A DNA stretch of 64,000 nt. It comes from B10-G9 sp963712165 (GTDB taxonomy: Bacteria > Chloroflexota > Anaerolineae > Anaerolineales > UBA11858). Shown piece by piece: positions 1 through 7,108 of the stretch. The translations under genes were made by a program, and so were the position numbers. Location of the stretch: the NCBI GenBank assembly GCA_963712165.1, contig CAVQGY010000004.1:127077-191076 (forward strand), read 5' to 3'. Within the stretch, counting starts at the first letter, position 1; the number at the start of each line of letters is the position of its first letter. The notes beneath the pieces were generated by a model, which was not told the origin of the DNA, did not search any database, and worked only from the letters and a program-made list of their open reading frames with translations.

Positions 1-760
1 CGTTGACGGTCAGGGTGGTGGAATTGCCGGAGATGGTGCTGTTGGTGATCGTCATGGCAGCAGCGGAGGCGTTAGTAATGGCTCCACCTGAAAGGCTGGC
101 AACATTGCCAACAAAAGCGCTGTTGGTGATCGTCGCTGTCCCGTTATTCCAGATCGCTCCCCCGGCCTCATTGGGTACGTTGCTGATATTCACTCCGTTA
201 TTAAGGAAGGAAGTGTTGTTGATGGTCATGGTGCCGACATTAAATATGGCCCCGCCGTGAGTTTTAGCACGATTGTAGTCAAAGACGCTGTTATTAACCG
301 TGAGGACTCCATTATTCAAAATAGCCCCACCGGAATTGTTGATGGTGATGGTAACATCAGCTGGCTCCATGCCCATGCCATCATGCAGAGTAAGGTCGTT
401 GAGAGACAGCTCGCCCCCCTGTGAGATATGGAAGAGCCGGATGGCGGCTTTCTGAGCTCCGGTGCTGCGGCGAACGGTGGCCCCGTTTCCATTGATAATG
501 ATCGCGCTGGTGATGGAAGGAGTTCCATTGTTGCCTTCAATCGTGTTATCTACAACACCGAGTTCATAGACGCATCCCGCGGCCAAATCGATGGTGTCCG
601 TACCGGGTCCGTTGCTGTTGGCATCATTGATCGAGGTGATCAAAAACTCAGCCGAGCAATGAGGGGGACCCCCAAAACCTGGCAGTTCACAGCCAGACAG
701 GATCAGAGCCAGGATAATCAATAGAGTTGACAGGACTAAGGTTCTTTTTGAGAATGGCAT
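1..760 (-). CDS. Parallel beta-helix surface lipoprotein, partial (C-terminus beyond window)
   Basis: I translated the minus strand from the ATG at 760-758 and found no stop down to base 1, giving about 253 residues of an open, truncated gene. It begins with a lipoprotein signal: basic start, hydrophobic stretch, and lipobox LILSGC with Cys about 30. A CSLREA-like opening follows (CSAEFLITSINDANSNG, then a GTDTIDLAAGCVYEL segment). After that come repeats of the form GGAI-N-G-T-TI-NS-F--N every 25-30 residues, typical of right-handed parallel beta-helices. The ribosome site is GGAGG just upstream. Such proteins are usually exported and surface-attached and are common in Chloroflexota. Function is unknown; adhesion or glycan binding is only a guess. 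The CDS is easy to overlook because its stop lies outside the window. Confidence 0.85.
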   Translation of the reverse strand, partial: MPFSKRTLVLSTLLIILALILSGCELPGFGGPPHCSAEFLITSINDANSNGPGTDTIDLAAGCVYELGVVDNTIEGNNGTPSITSAIIINGNGATVRRSTGAQKAAIRLFHISQGGELSLNDLTLHDGMGMEPADVTITINNSGGAILNNGVLTVNNSVFDYNRAKTHGGAIFNVGTMTINNTSFLNNGVNISNVPNEAGGAIWNNGTATITNSAFVGNVASLSGGAITNASAAAMTITNSTISGNSTTLTVN

Positions 761-960
761 GGTTTTCCTCCGGGTCATATCAGATCTGAAATGATAATGT
801 GTAACGTTCCTGAATGGTGATTAGCATCATTGGATCTATTAATAATTCCTTGAGAGACATCCCCTGTACCTTGCTTATGACTTCTATTTCTAATCTTGAA
901 ACGAAATGTAATCTAGAAATGTTACAGGACGGTAGTAATCCTGATCCAGGTATTTATCGA
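761..960. other. Intergenic region upstream of the beta-helix lipoprotein
   Basis: This 200-base AT-richer spacer separates the lipoprotein start from the stop of the methyltransferase, both on the minus strand. Beyond the ribosome site near 764-770 I see no convincing promoter, terminator or RNA gene. Confidence 0.4.
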
Positions 961-1620
961 TCAATCGGTTGGTTTGCTGAATCTGGCAGTATAGCTCCAG
1001 ATATTCCCGCTGCAATCTTCATAGTGGAAACCAGCACCCTGGCAGCGGCGGATCGTGGTTCCTTTGAGCGGATAATCCGGGTCGAAGAGCAGCTCAGCTA
1101 CAGCCAGGATCCCTCCTGGTTTTAGGACACGATCGATCTCAGCCAGGGCACGCTCCTGATCAGGTATTTCTGGAAGGACTGTGATCAGGTATACCAGATC
1201 CAACTCCGAGTCACCGAATGGCAGCTGATAAGCGCTGGCTCGGTGGAGGGTGATATTTTGGATGTCCTGAAAAGCTGGTTTGTTAAGCTTCTGTTCCAAC
1301 TGGGCTAACATGGCAGGTTGGATATCCAGAGCTTCCACTCTTCCGGTCGGACCGACAGCTCGGGCAACAAAAGTAGTGAAAGCTCCACTGCCACAGCCGA
1401 TCTCCAGGACCCGCATACCAGCCGTGATCCCGGCGACCTGGATAAAATCCTCCGCAGGTTGTAAAACTCGCCTGCGATCGCTATCAAGGAATATGCCAAT
1501 AAAAGCTGGAGCGGGGAAATGGAAAATTCTCCGGATGATCCGGATCAAAATCTGATAAACGATCAACCCACCCAGGATATAGGCAGCGATTTCCAGTACA
1601 CGTTGAAGGATTGTGGTCAA
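961..1620 (-). CDS. Class I SAM-dependent methyltransferase with N-terminal membrane helix
   Basis: A 219-residue protein. Residues about 8-28 form one hydrophobic helix, so the enzyme is probably membrane anchored. The Rossmann methyltransferase core starts near residue 68, with the SAM-binding motif I VLEIGCGSGAF at 71-81, an acidic motif II (ALDIQP), and the post-motif pattern DLVYLITVLPEIPD then LKPGG near residue 165. This is the Methyltransf_11/UbiE-like arrangement. The substrate cannot be told from sequence; quinone, lipid or small-molecule methylation are all possible. It stands alone, 138 bases beyond tRNA-Asp and in the same direction, separated from it by a terminator hairpin. Confidence 0.85.
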   Translation of the reverse strand: MTTILQRVLEIAAYILGGLIVYQILIRIIRRIFHFPAPAFIGIFLDSDRRRVLQPAEDFIQVAGITAGMRVLEIGCGSGAFTTFVARAVGPTGRVEALDIQPAMLAQLEQKLNKPAFQDIQNITLHRASAYQLPFGDSELDLVYLITVLPEIPDQERALAEIDRVLKPGGILAVAELLFDPDYPLKGTTIRRCQGAGFHYEDCSGNIWSYTARFSKPTD

Positions 1621-1722
1621 ACCGGTTTCCTTTCTTTAAATATGATCGATCGGATTACCTATAAGCATACCTCAAAAAGGGCAGGATAAAATCCGATTCT
1701 TATGAAAACCTTAAGTTAAAAG

Positions 1723-1754
1723 ATGAGAACCACTTCCAAGGAAGTGGTTCTCAT
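1723..1754 (-). terminator. Perfect hairpin terminator after tRNA-Asp
   Basis: A perfect 15-bp stem (1723-1737 with 1740-1754) has a two-base spacer, opening to a small loop. On the minus strand it is followed by CTTTTAACTT. It lies 5 bases beyond the CCA end of tRNA-Asp and should end that transcript, together with any readthrough from the thiamine operon. Confidence 0.75.
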
Positions 1755-1758
1755 TCGC

Positions 1759-1834
1759 TGGCGGGGACGACCGGATTCGAACCGGCGATCTCGGCCTTGA
1801 CAGGGCCGCATGTTAACCGCTACACCACGCCCCC
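1759..1834 (-). tRNA. tRNA-Asp (GTC)
   Basis: The minus strand folds as a complete tRNA. The acceptor stem pairs GGGGGCG with CGTCCCC, with one G-T pair. The anticodon stem GGCC/GGCC holds the loop CTGTCAA, so the anticodon is GTC (Asp). The T-arm carries GTTCGAATC, the discriminator is G, and CCA is encoded at 1761-1759. Confidence 0.95.
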
Positions 1835-1844
1835 AGCGAAAATT

Positions 1845-1872
1845 ATTCTATCATAATCGTCTTCCCAGTCAA
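1845..1872 (-). promoter_or_regulatory. Promoter for tRNA-Asp
   Basis: On the minus strand, TTGACT (1872-1867), a 16-base spacer and TAGAAT (1850-1845) lie directly before the tRNA. The expected start is near 1838, about four bases before the mature 5' end. This implies tRNA-Asp is transcribed independently of the thiamine operon that ends 53 bases upstream. Confidence 0.65.
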
Positions 1873-1887
1873 GATGATTACTGTTAC

Positions 1888-3597
1888 TCAGAATTCTCCT
1901 ACTTCACCTACTCTGAAATATTCCATGAGCAGCATCCCGGTCAGGGTGGCGGCCATCAGAATGGAGCTGAGGGCCATAGCCTGTCCGTAATTCAAGGTGC
2001 CGGGTCTTCCTAGGAGGCGGTAGATGACGATCGGCACTGTGGGATACTCCGGTCGGGTGATCAGGGAGCTGGCTCCGAACTCTCCGATGGAGATGGTGAA
2101 GGCAAAGGAAGCTGCCACAATGATTGCCCGGCCTACAAGGGGTAGGTCAATTTCCTGAAGCACCTGGCGGGGGGAGGCTCCCAGCACCGCTGCCGCCTGA
2201 CGCAGTTTGGGCTGGATGCTGGCCAGGGCCGGGGTCAGGCTGCGGACCACAAAGGGAAATGCAACCAGGGTATGGGCAATTGGCACAAGTAAAGGAGAGG
2301 TTCGCAAATTCAAGGGTGGCTGGTCGAGGGCTACCAGGAAACCTAAACCCAGAGTAACTGCCGATGTTCCCAGCGGCAGCATTAAAATTGGGTCAATGAT
2401 CTTATCGATGATGGTCAGTTCCTTCTTGGACAGGGACCAAGCTGCCGGCAATCCCAAAGCCAGAGCCAGGAGGACCGTTATTAAACCGTAGCCCAACGAT
2501 ACTCCCAGAGCAGTTGAGGGAGGCACATAAAACAGGAATTCCCGGGGCCGGCTGGCCAGGCTGCGGTAGAAAGCCAGGGTCAGAGGAGTGCCGGGATCAG
2601 AGCTGGTGAGGGATTTGCCCACCAGGGCTGCCAGCGGGCTGAGCAGGAAGATCAACAAAGCTGCGATGAAAAGCCCGGCCAGCAGCCGGCTTCGCCGGCT
2701 GGCCAGCGGGTGCTGGCCCCGGCCCCGGGAGGTGAGCTGGGATGGTTTCTGGATCCGGGCGGTGAGGCGGGTATAGATGATTGTCAGGATCAATGTGAAT
2801 CCCACCTGAAGCAGCGATAGGGTGGCGGCAACCGGCAAATTAAAGAGGCTGATGGTTTGATAATAGATCTCAACTTCCAGGGTGGCAAAGGTCGGGCCGC
2901 CCAGCACAAGCACAACACCAAAGGAAGTGAAGTCGAAAATAAAAATAAGCAGGGATGCGGCTGCCAGGGCAGGCAAAAGCAAGGGCAGGGTGACCTCTCT
3001 TAAGGTTGCCCATCGCCCGGCTCCCAGCACACGGGCAGCGCTTTCCAAACGGGGATCCAGACGGCTCCAATAATCACCTACTACTCTTAATACGATTGTG
3101 ATGTTGTAAAAGACATGAGCGGTGAGAATGGCTCCGAAGGTATTGACGAACTGGATTGGAGGGTTTACCAGGCCTAGAGCATCCATTAATGTGGAATTGA
3201 TCCAGCCGGTTGGGCCGAGCAGGGCGTAAAAACCAGCTGCCACAACCAGTGTAGGCATAACAAAGGGAACACCTGTCAATGCGCGGAGTAGTTTTTTCCC
3301 CCGGAAATTGAACCGTCCGAAGAGGTAAGCTCCCGGAAGCCCAACTACGAGGGTGAGCAGGGTGGAGATGGCAGCCTGTTTGAAAGTAAAACCGATCACA
3401 CGCAGGATAGTCGGCGAGGAAAGGGCTTCCCTGATCACCTCCCATAAATTGGCCTCTTCCCGGGAAAAACTGAGTCGGGTGATCTTTCCCAAAGGGAAGA
3501 AATAAAAGATCCCCATAAAAGCCAGGGGAATGAGCCATAAGAATAGGCGGCGGGACCTGGTGAAGCTCTGCCTGTTAGAAGCCGATTTATTTTGCAT
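1888..3597 (-). CDS. thiP: Thiamine ABC transporter permease, two fused halves
   Basis: A 569-residue integral membrane protein with about twelve hydrophobic segments. It contains two BPD_transp_1 permease domains in one chain. Each carries an EAA-like loop: AARVLGAGRWATLREVTLP around residue 190 and AAAVLGASPRQVLQEIDLP around residue 465. This duplicated organisation and length match ThiP and ferric-type permeases. It follows thiB by 30 bases and is last in a TPP-riboswitch operon, which supports thiamine or TPP uptake. The ATPase ThiQ, which should energise it, is not encoded in the operon or anywhere in this window. Substrate assignment rests mainly on the riboswitch and on thiN. Confidence 0.88.
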   Translation of the reverse strand: MQNKSASNRQSFTRSRRLFLWLIPLAFMGIFYFFPLGKITRLSFSREEANLWEVIREALSSPTILRVIGFTFKQAAISTLLTLVVGLPGAYLFGRFNFRGKKLLRALTGVPFVMPTLVVAAGFYALLGPTGWINSTLMDALGLVNPPIQFVNTFGAILTAHVFYNITIVLRVVGDYWSRLDPRLESAARVLGAGRWATLREVTLPLLLPALAAASLLIFIFDFTSFGVVLVLGGPTFATLEVEIYYQTISLFNLPVAATLSLLQVGFTLILTIIYTRLTARIQKPSQLTSRGRGQHPLASRRSRLLAGLFIAALLIFLLSPLAALVGKSLTSSDPGTPLTLAFYRSLASRPREFLFYVPPSTALGVSLGYGLITVLLALALGLPAAWSLSKKELTIIDKIIDPILMLPLGTSAVTLGLGFLVALDQPPLNLRTSPLLVPIAHTLVAFPFVVRSLTPALASIQPKLRQAAAVLGASPRQVLQEIDLPLVGRAIIVAASFAFTISIGEFGASSLITRPEYPTVPIVIYRLLGRPGTLNYGQAMALSSILMAATLTGMLLMEYFRVGEVGEF

Positions 3598-3627
3598 GAA
3601 TATCCACTTGATATGTAGGTCTCGATC

Positions 3628-4671
3628 CTACCTGAGCACTGCTTCTGTCCAGTTACTGATCCAGCGTTCCCGGCCTTCGGCGATCATTGCCGGAGAGATA
3701 TTCGCAGTGATCTCGGGGATTACGAGGTATTTTTGGAAAGTCTCTTCCAGGACCGCCAGGTTGTTTACGGGAAACACATACATATTGAGAGGAATATCTT
3801 CCTGGAAGGCAGGGGAGAGCATATAATCGATCCATTTTTCAGCCAGATCTCGGTTTTCCGTTCCTTTGAGAATGCCAACGAATTCGATCTGACGGAAACA
3901 GGTACCCGGACCGGTAACTGCAGCGGTGGGGGCTTCGTCAAGGGGTTCTTCGGAGTAAAGCACTTCAAAGGGTGGGCTAGAGCTATATGAGACCACAATC
4001 GGATCCGGACCTCCAGCCTGGCTAAAAGCACTGTAATAGGCGGTTTCCCAATCGTTGACAATCTCAACATCGTTCTCTACCAGCTTTTCCCAGTAATCCA
4101 GGTAGTTTTCCTCTCCATAATAACCAATTGTGGTCATCAGGAAAGCCAATCCAGGAGACGACGTGGCAGGGTTCTGAACCGTTAATAGCCCCTTGTATGC
4201 CGGGAGGAGCAGATCCTCCAGGGTTTCTGGTGGTGCCAAAGCGTGTTCCTCGAAGTAAGATTTCTGATAGTTAAGGCAGACATCTCCAAAATCAACTGGC
4301 AATGCCTGGTAGCTAGGATCTAGGAGGAAGATCGGATCGATCTCATCCAGTCGGGGGGATCGGTAGCTTTCAAAAATCCCTTCCTCCAAGGCCCGGCTGA
4401 GGAAGGTGTTATCCACGCCATAGAACACATCTGCAAGCGGGTTGTTCTTGGAAAGGGCGGCTTTATTCACCGCAGTGCCGGTATCACCAACTTCCAGAAA
4501 CTGGACTTCAACATTATTCTCGGATTCAAAATAACTTACGATGGACTCAGAGATCGCAAATGAATCATGGGTCATCACAGTCAGGACTTGCGGTTCAGGT
4601 GGTTTCGCTGTACAGGCTGTTGCCAATATGGAAATAACAAACATGGTCAGGGCTAATCTATCAACTCTCAT
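3628..4671 (-). CDS. thiB: Thiamine ABC transporter substrate-binding lipoprotein
   Basis: A 347-residue periplasmic-binding protein. Residues 1-20 form a signal with a lipobox-like LATAC ending at Cys20. The mature part has the family pattern of ThiB and iron-type binding proteins: TVMTHDSFAISESIV early, then DVFYGVDNTFLSRALE, LDPSYQALPVDFGDVCLNY and TSSPGLAFL. It is expected to capture thiamine, thiamine phosphate or TPP outside the cell and deliver it to ThiP. The start codon overlaps the thiN stop (ATGA, 4668-4671), so the two are probably translationally coupled. Confidence 0.88.
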   Translation of the reverse strand: MRVDRLALTMFVISILATACTAKPPEPQVLTVMTHDSFAISESIVSYFESENNVEVQFLEVGDTGTAVNKAALSKNNPLADVFYGVDNTFLSRALEEGIFESYRSPRLDEIDPIFLLDPSYQALPVDFGDVCLNYQKSYFEEHALAPPETLEDLLLPAYKGLLTVQNPATSSPGLAFLMTTIGYYGEENYLDYWEKLVENDVEIVNDWETAYYSAFSQAGGPDPIVVSYSSSPPFEVLYSEEPLDEAPTAAVTGPGTCFRQIEFVGILKGTENRDLAEKWIDYMLSPAFQEDIPLNMYVFPVNNLAVLEETFQKYLVIPEITANISPAMIAEGRERWISNWTEAVLR

Positions 4672-5342
4672 GAAGTTGAAACCTCCTCAGGAGTACTCGA
4701 TCGGGTATGGATCACGGCCAGCAGGCCGGTTTCCAGCTGGATAACAGCTGTTGATCCGGTCATTTGATTACTGATACCTCGAGTCAAACCAAATTCCAGC
4801 ATTTCATCAGCGAGGGCATACTGCACCCCCCGGGCTGAAACCCTTGCTCCCTCCGGGTGGAGTGGAAGCAGGGATAGAGTATCCCCGATTGTGCCTTCCA
4901 ACTCCAGGGTTGCTTGTGGGCGAAGGAGATGAACTTCTTCATTTCCACAGATCAGGGTGGTGGGAATTCTCAGCTGGGGATGTGCCAACAAGACCAGGTT
5001 GCCAAAGGTCATATCCAGACGACCGCCGACAGCGCCGTAAACCCTGGTTTCCGTCGCACCACGCTCCTGGGCCAGAAGTAACGCCAACTCCAGGTCGGTC
5101 TGGTCCTTATCTTCGGGATACTGGACCACTTCCACGCCCATCTCCTGCCAACTTGAAGTCAGATCTGGATCTGTAGAATCCAGATCTCCAACCAGCAGAT
5201 GGGGAAGGATCTTTAAGGTTTGGCAGTGCCTGCTCCCTCCATCTGCGGCTATTACCAGGGTACCATCTCGGAGTTCTGGCGGGCGGCTTGGACTGCGATA
5301 CTCTCCATTCGCAAATACGATCGCGCGATCGACCTTCATCAT
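4668..5342 (-). CDS. thiN: Thiamine pyrophosphokinase
   Basis: A 224-residue protein of the thiamine pyrophosphokinase family, which makes TPP from thiamine and ATP. Diagnostic motifs are the N-terminal VFANGEY, AADGGSRH near residue 35 and VGDLDST near residue 52. The conserved acidic segment YPEDKDQTDLELALLLA and GAVGGRLDMTFGN follow. A C-terminal beta-rich TPK substrate domain ends with TRGISNQ. It is the first gene after a TPP riboswitch and attenuator and is followed by uptake genes, so imported thiamine can be activated at once. Two ATGs are adjacent (5342 and 5339), with AAGGA about eight bases upstream; either start is possible. Confidence 0.93.
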   Translation of the reverse strand: MMKVDRAIVFANGEYRSPSRPPELRDGTLVIAADGGSRHCQTLKILPHLLVGDLDSTDPDLTSSWQEMGVEVVQYPEDKDQTDLELALLLAQERGATETRVYGAVGGRLDMTFGNLVLLAHPQLRIPTTLICGNEEVHLLRPQATLELEGTIGDTLSLLPLHPEGARVSARGVQYALADEMLEFGLTRGISNQMTGSTAVIQLETGLLAVIHTRSSTPEEVSTS

Positions 5343-5360
5343 TTCTTATCCTTATCTTTT

Positions 5361-5389
5361 AAATAAAGAACTCCTCTATTCGGAGGAGT
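5361..5389 (-). terminator. Attenuator hairpin of the TPP riboswitch
   Basis: The minus strand reads ACTCCTC, a six-base loop, GAGGAGT (5389-5370), then TTCTTTATTT. It lies between the TPP aptamer and thiN, about 28 bases before the start codon. This suggests that TPP binding ends transcription. Alternatively, the GAGGAG strand could act by masking ribosome access, but it is rather far from the ATG. Confidence 0.65.
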
Positions 5390-5401
5390 GTCTCTTTTAT
5401 C

Positions 5402-5488
5402 AGGCATCCCTCCGCCGGTATGATCCGGATCAGGTTCGCGGGTCGAGGACCATCGTCCTCCTCTCAGCCCTCTAGGGGCTCCCCGTGC
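5402..5488 (-). promoter_or_regulatory. TPP riboswitch (THI element)
   Basis: The minus strand contains the hallmark blocks in order: GGGGAGCCCC, GGGCTGAGAGGA, ACCCGCGAACCTGATC, then GGATCATACCGGCGGAGGGA. These match the TPP aptamer consensus (CTGAGA and the CCTGATC-GGAT-GCC-GCG-AGGGA half). It controls thiN-thiB-thiP downstream. Confidence 0.95.
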
Positions 5489-5508
5489 AACTTGGATATG
5501 TTTATCCC

Positions 5509-5537
5509 AGTATAGGACTTCCCCCTCAGCTTGTCAA
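5509..5537 (-). promoter_or_regulatory. Sigma70-type promoter of the thiamine operon
   Basis: The minus strand has consensus TTGACA (5537-5532), a 17-base spacer and TATACT (5514-5509). Its start site would fall near 5502, just ahead of the riboswitch. This is one of the best promoter matches in the window. Confidence 0.8.
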
Positions 5538-5577
5538 GTAGAACCCCTTTCCACCCATTCACTCCCCTTTTTTCTGG

Positions 5578-6387
5578 TTAAGTTCTTTTCTTTAGTGCTT
5601 CCATCTTCTCCCGCAGCAGGATTTGATTATCTTGTGATAGATTATTTATTACCTGCCTGACCACCCGGTTGAATCTGGGCTGATAAGCCAGGTCTAACTG
5701 CTTGATCAAAAAATAGGTAGTTTCCTGTTCCGATCGATCAATCAAGATCCGGACCAGGGCACAGATCTCTTTGATTAGACCATTTTCTACGGTTTGCAGG
5801 ATCCTGGCTAGATTTCGATATAGAATGGGTAGGTTCAGGTATGAGGGACTCCTCGCAAACATACCCAGTCCAAACAGAGCTGCCTGGTGATTCCCTTTAT
5901 CGTTCCTGCTGACGAGCTTCTCAATCAGGGCAATACATTGGTCCGGACTTTCGCTTGCCAGGCTGTTCAACCCCTCGGTCATAATCATAAGGCGGATGTC
6001 CTCGGAAGAACAATCATCCAGCCAGATCAGAATCCTGTCCAGGATCCGGTCGGGTTCATTAGGAGGTAAGATGCCTAGGACTTGGACCGCAATTTGCCGG
6101 AATTCTATCCAGTATTCATCCCAAAGTGCATCCACTATCGGAAAACCTGCCTCTGGATTACTTACCAGCCTTTCCGAGATTTCGTTTTCCAGGGCCCGGA
6201 TCACAGGTTTTGGAACCTGGTAAGTCTGTAGTCTTAATGGAGTTTTTGAGAGGCTGGTCTGTTGAATGCGAGCGCTGTAGTAAGCCAGCAGTTCATGCAG
6301 ACCAGCAGCAAATTGGTCCGCCTGATCGATCAGTTCCCCTAATTCGGCAATCTGCAATTTCAGTCTGGCTGGATTGATGGCTGTCAT
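5578..6387 (-). CDS. Hypothetical helical-repeat protein
   Basis: A 269-residue soluble protein that I do not recognise. It is predominantly helical, rich in Leu, Ile, Arg and Glu, with amphipathic segments of about 35-40 residues from residue 65 onward, resembling HEAT/ARM-type or AlkD-like helical repeats. No catalytic motif, signal peptide or membrane segment is visible. Its start overlaps the stop of the LOG-family gene upstream (ATGA at 6384-6387), so the two form a coupled operon. A scaffold or binding role is possible but unsupported. Confidence 0.75.
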   Translation of the reverse strand: MTAINPARLKLQIAELGELIDQADQFAAGLHELLAYYSARIQQTSLSKTPLRLQTYQVPKPVIRALENEISERLVSNPEAGFPIVDALWDEYWIEFRQIAVQVLGILPPNEPDRILDRILIWLDDCSSEDIRLMIMTEGLNSLASESPDQCIALIEKLVSRNDKGNHQAALFGLGMFARSPSYLNLPILYRNLARILQTVENGLIKEICALVRILIDRSEQETTYFLIKQLDLAYQPRFNRVVRQVINNLSQDNQILLREKMEALKKRT

Positions 6388-6926
6388 ATTAAATGGTTTG
6401 CCAAATATGCCAGTGCGGAGGCCGCGTCTGGGGCGGTGAAAAAGCGCATCTGGTCGGCTTCTGGTAAGTAGGTACCCAGCTCGGAGGTGAATGTTAAAAG
6501 GGTTTGTTTCCAGCCGCTTCCGAGCAGAATAAAAGGCCTTCGATCCCCGGGATGGATCTGAAGTTGGGACCAGGTAAGGGCAATTTCGGCCAGAGTTCCA
6601 ATTCCCCCGGGGAGCGCAATTAAACCATCACATTCGTCGATCAGTACATAGAGGCGCTCCCTCAAGGTGGGGCAGCGCTTTTGCTGGACTATCCACTGGT
6701 TAGGAGCCACTGGCCTCCATGATTCAATTTCATCACAGGTGACGCCAATAACATGCCCTCCAGCATCTGAAGCACCCCGGGATACGGCTTCCATGGTGCC
6801 GATATAACCTCCTGTTTGCACAGCAAAGCCGGATTCTGCCAGGAGTCTTCCCAACTGCTGGGCTTCCAGGTAGGCTGGAGATCCGGGTTGAGGTAACGAG
6901 CCACCGAATACAGTGATGGTTTTCAT
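6384..6926 (-). CDS. LOG-family (TIGR00725/00730-like) nucleotide-binding protein
   Basis: About 180 residues from the preferred ATG at 6926; a longer form from 6944 adds only six unlikely residues. The protein has the Rossmann-type LOG fold signature: VFGGS at the N-terminus, QTGGYIGTMEA near 37-47, and the PGGIGTLAE motif at 106-114. Proteins with PGGxGTxxE include cytokinin-activating phosphoribohydrolases (LOG, acting on N6-modified AMP), generic nucleotide 5'-monophosphate nucleosidases and proteins of unknown role. The exact reaction is therefore uncertain. It is co-transcribed with the helical-repeat protein downstream. A TATAAT box lies only six bases before the ATG, suggesting a leaderless transcript. 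Confidence 0.82.
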   Translation of the reverse strand: MKTITVFGGSLPQPGSPAYLEAQQLGRLLAESGFAVQTGGYIGTMEAVSRGASDAGGHVIGVTCDEIESWRPVAPNQWIVQQKRCPTLRERLYVLIDECDGLIALPGGIGTLAEIALTWSQLQIHPGDRRPFILLGSGWKQTLLTFTSELGTYLPEADQMRFFTAPDAASALAYLANHLI

Positions 6927-6932
6927 GCCGGT

Positions 6933-6938
6933 ATTATA
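6933..6938 (-). promoter_or_regulatory. -10 box for a probable leaderless transcript
   Basis: TATAAT on the minus strand (6938-6933) is followed by ACCGGC and then the ATG at 6926. Transcription would start at or next to the start codon. The -35 region is weak (TTAATC-like with an 18-base spacer). Confidence 0.45.
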
Positions 6939-7108
6939 CGCCAAACCCCTTCATATGATTAACGCACCGTTCAAGATCCATGGCTGCCCTATCTGTTCCT
7001 CACCATTTCATCGATACCTAACAATCATAGTCAATCTTCCATTTTCTATCTTCTTTTCCTTTAGTGTACAATATCCATGACCCATGTCACTCAGTGGGGG
7101 AATCATTT

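Noticed and set aside
814..1125. Plus-strand open frame of 103 codons
   Set aside because: It overlaps the methyltransferase in antisense, has no ribosome site and no protein-like features.
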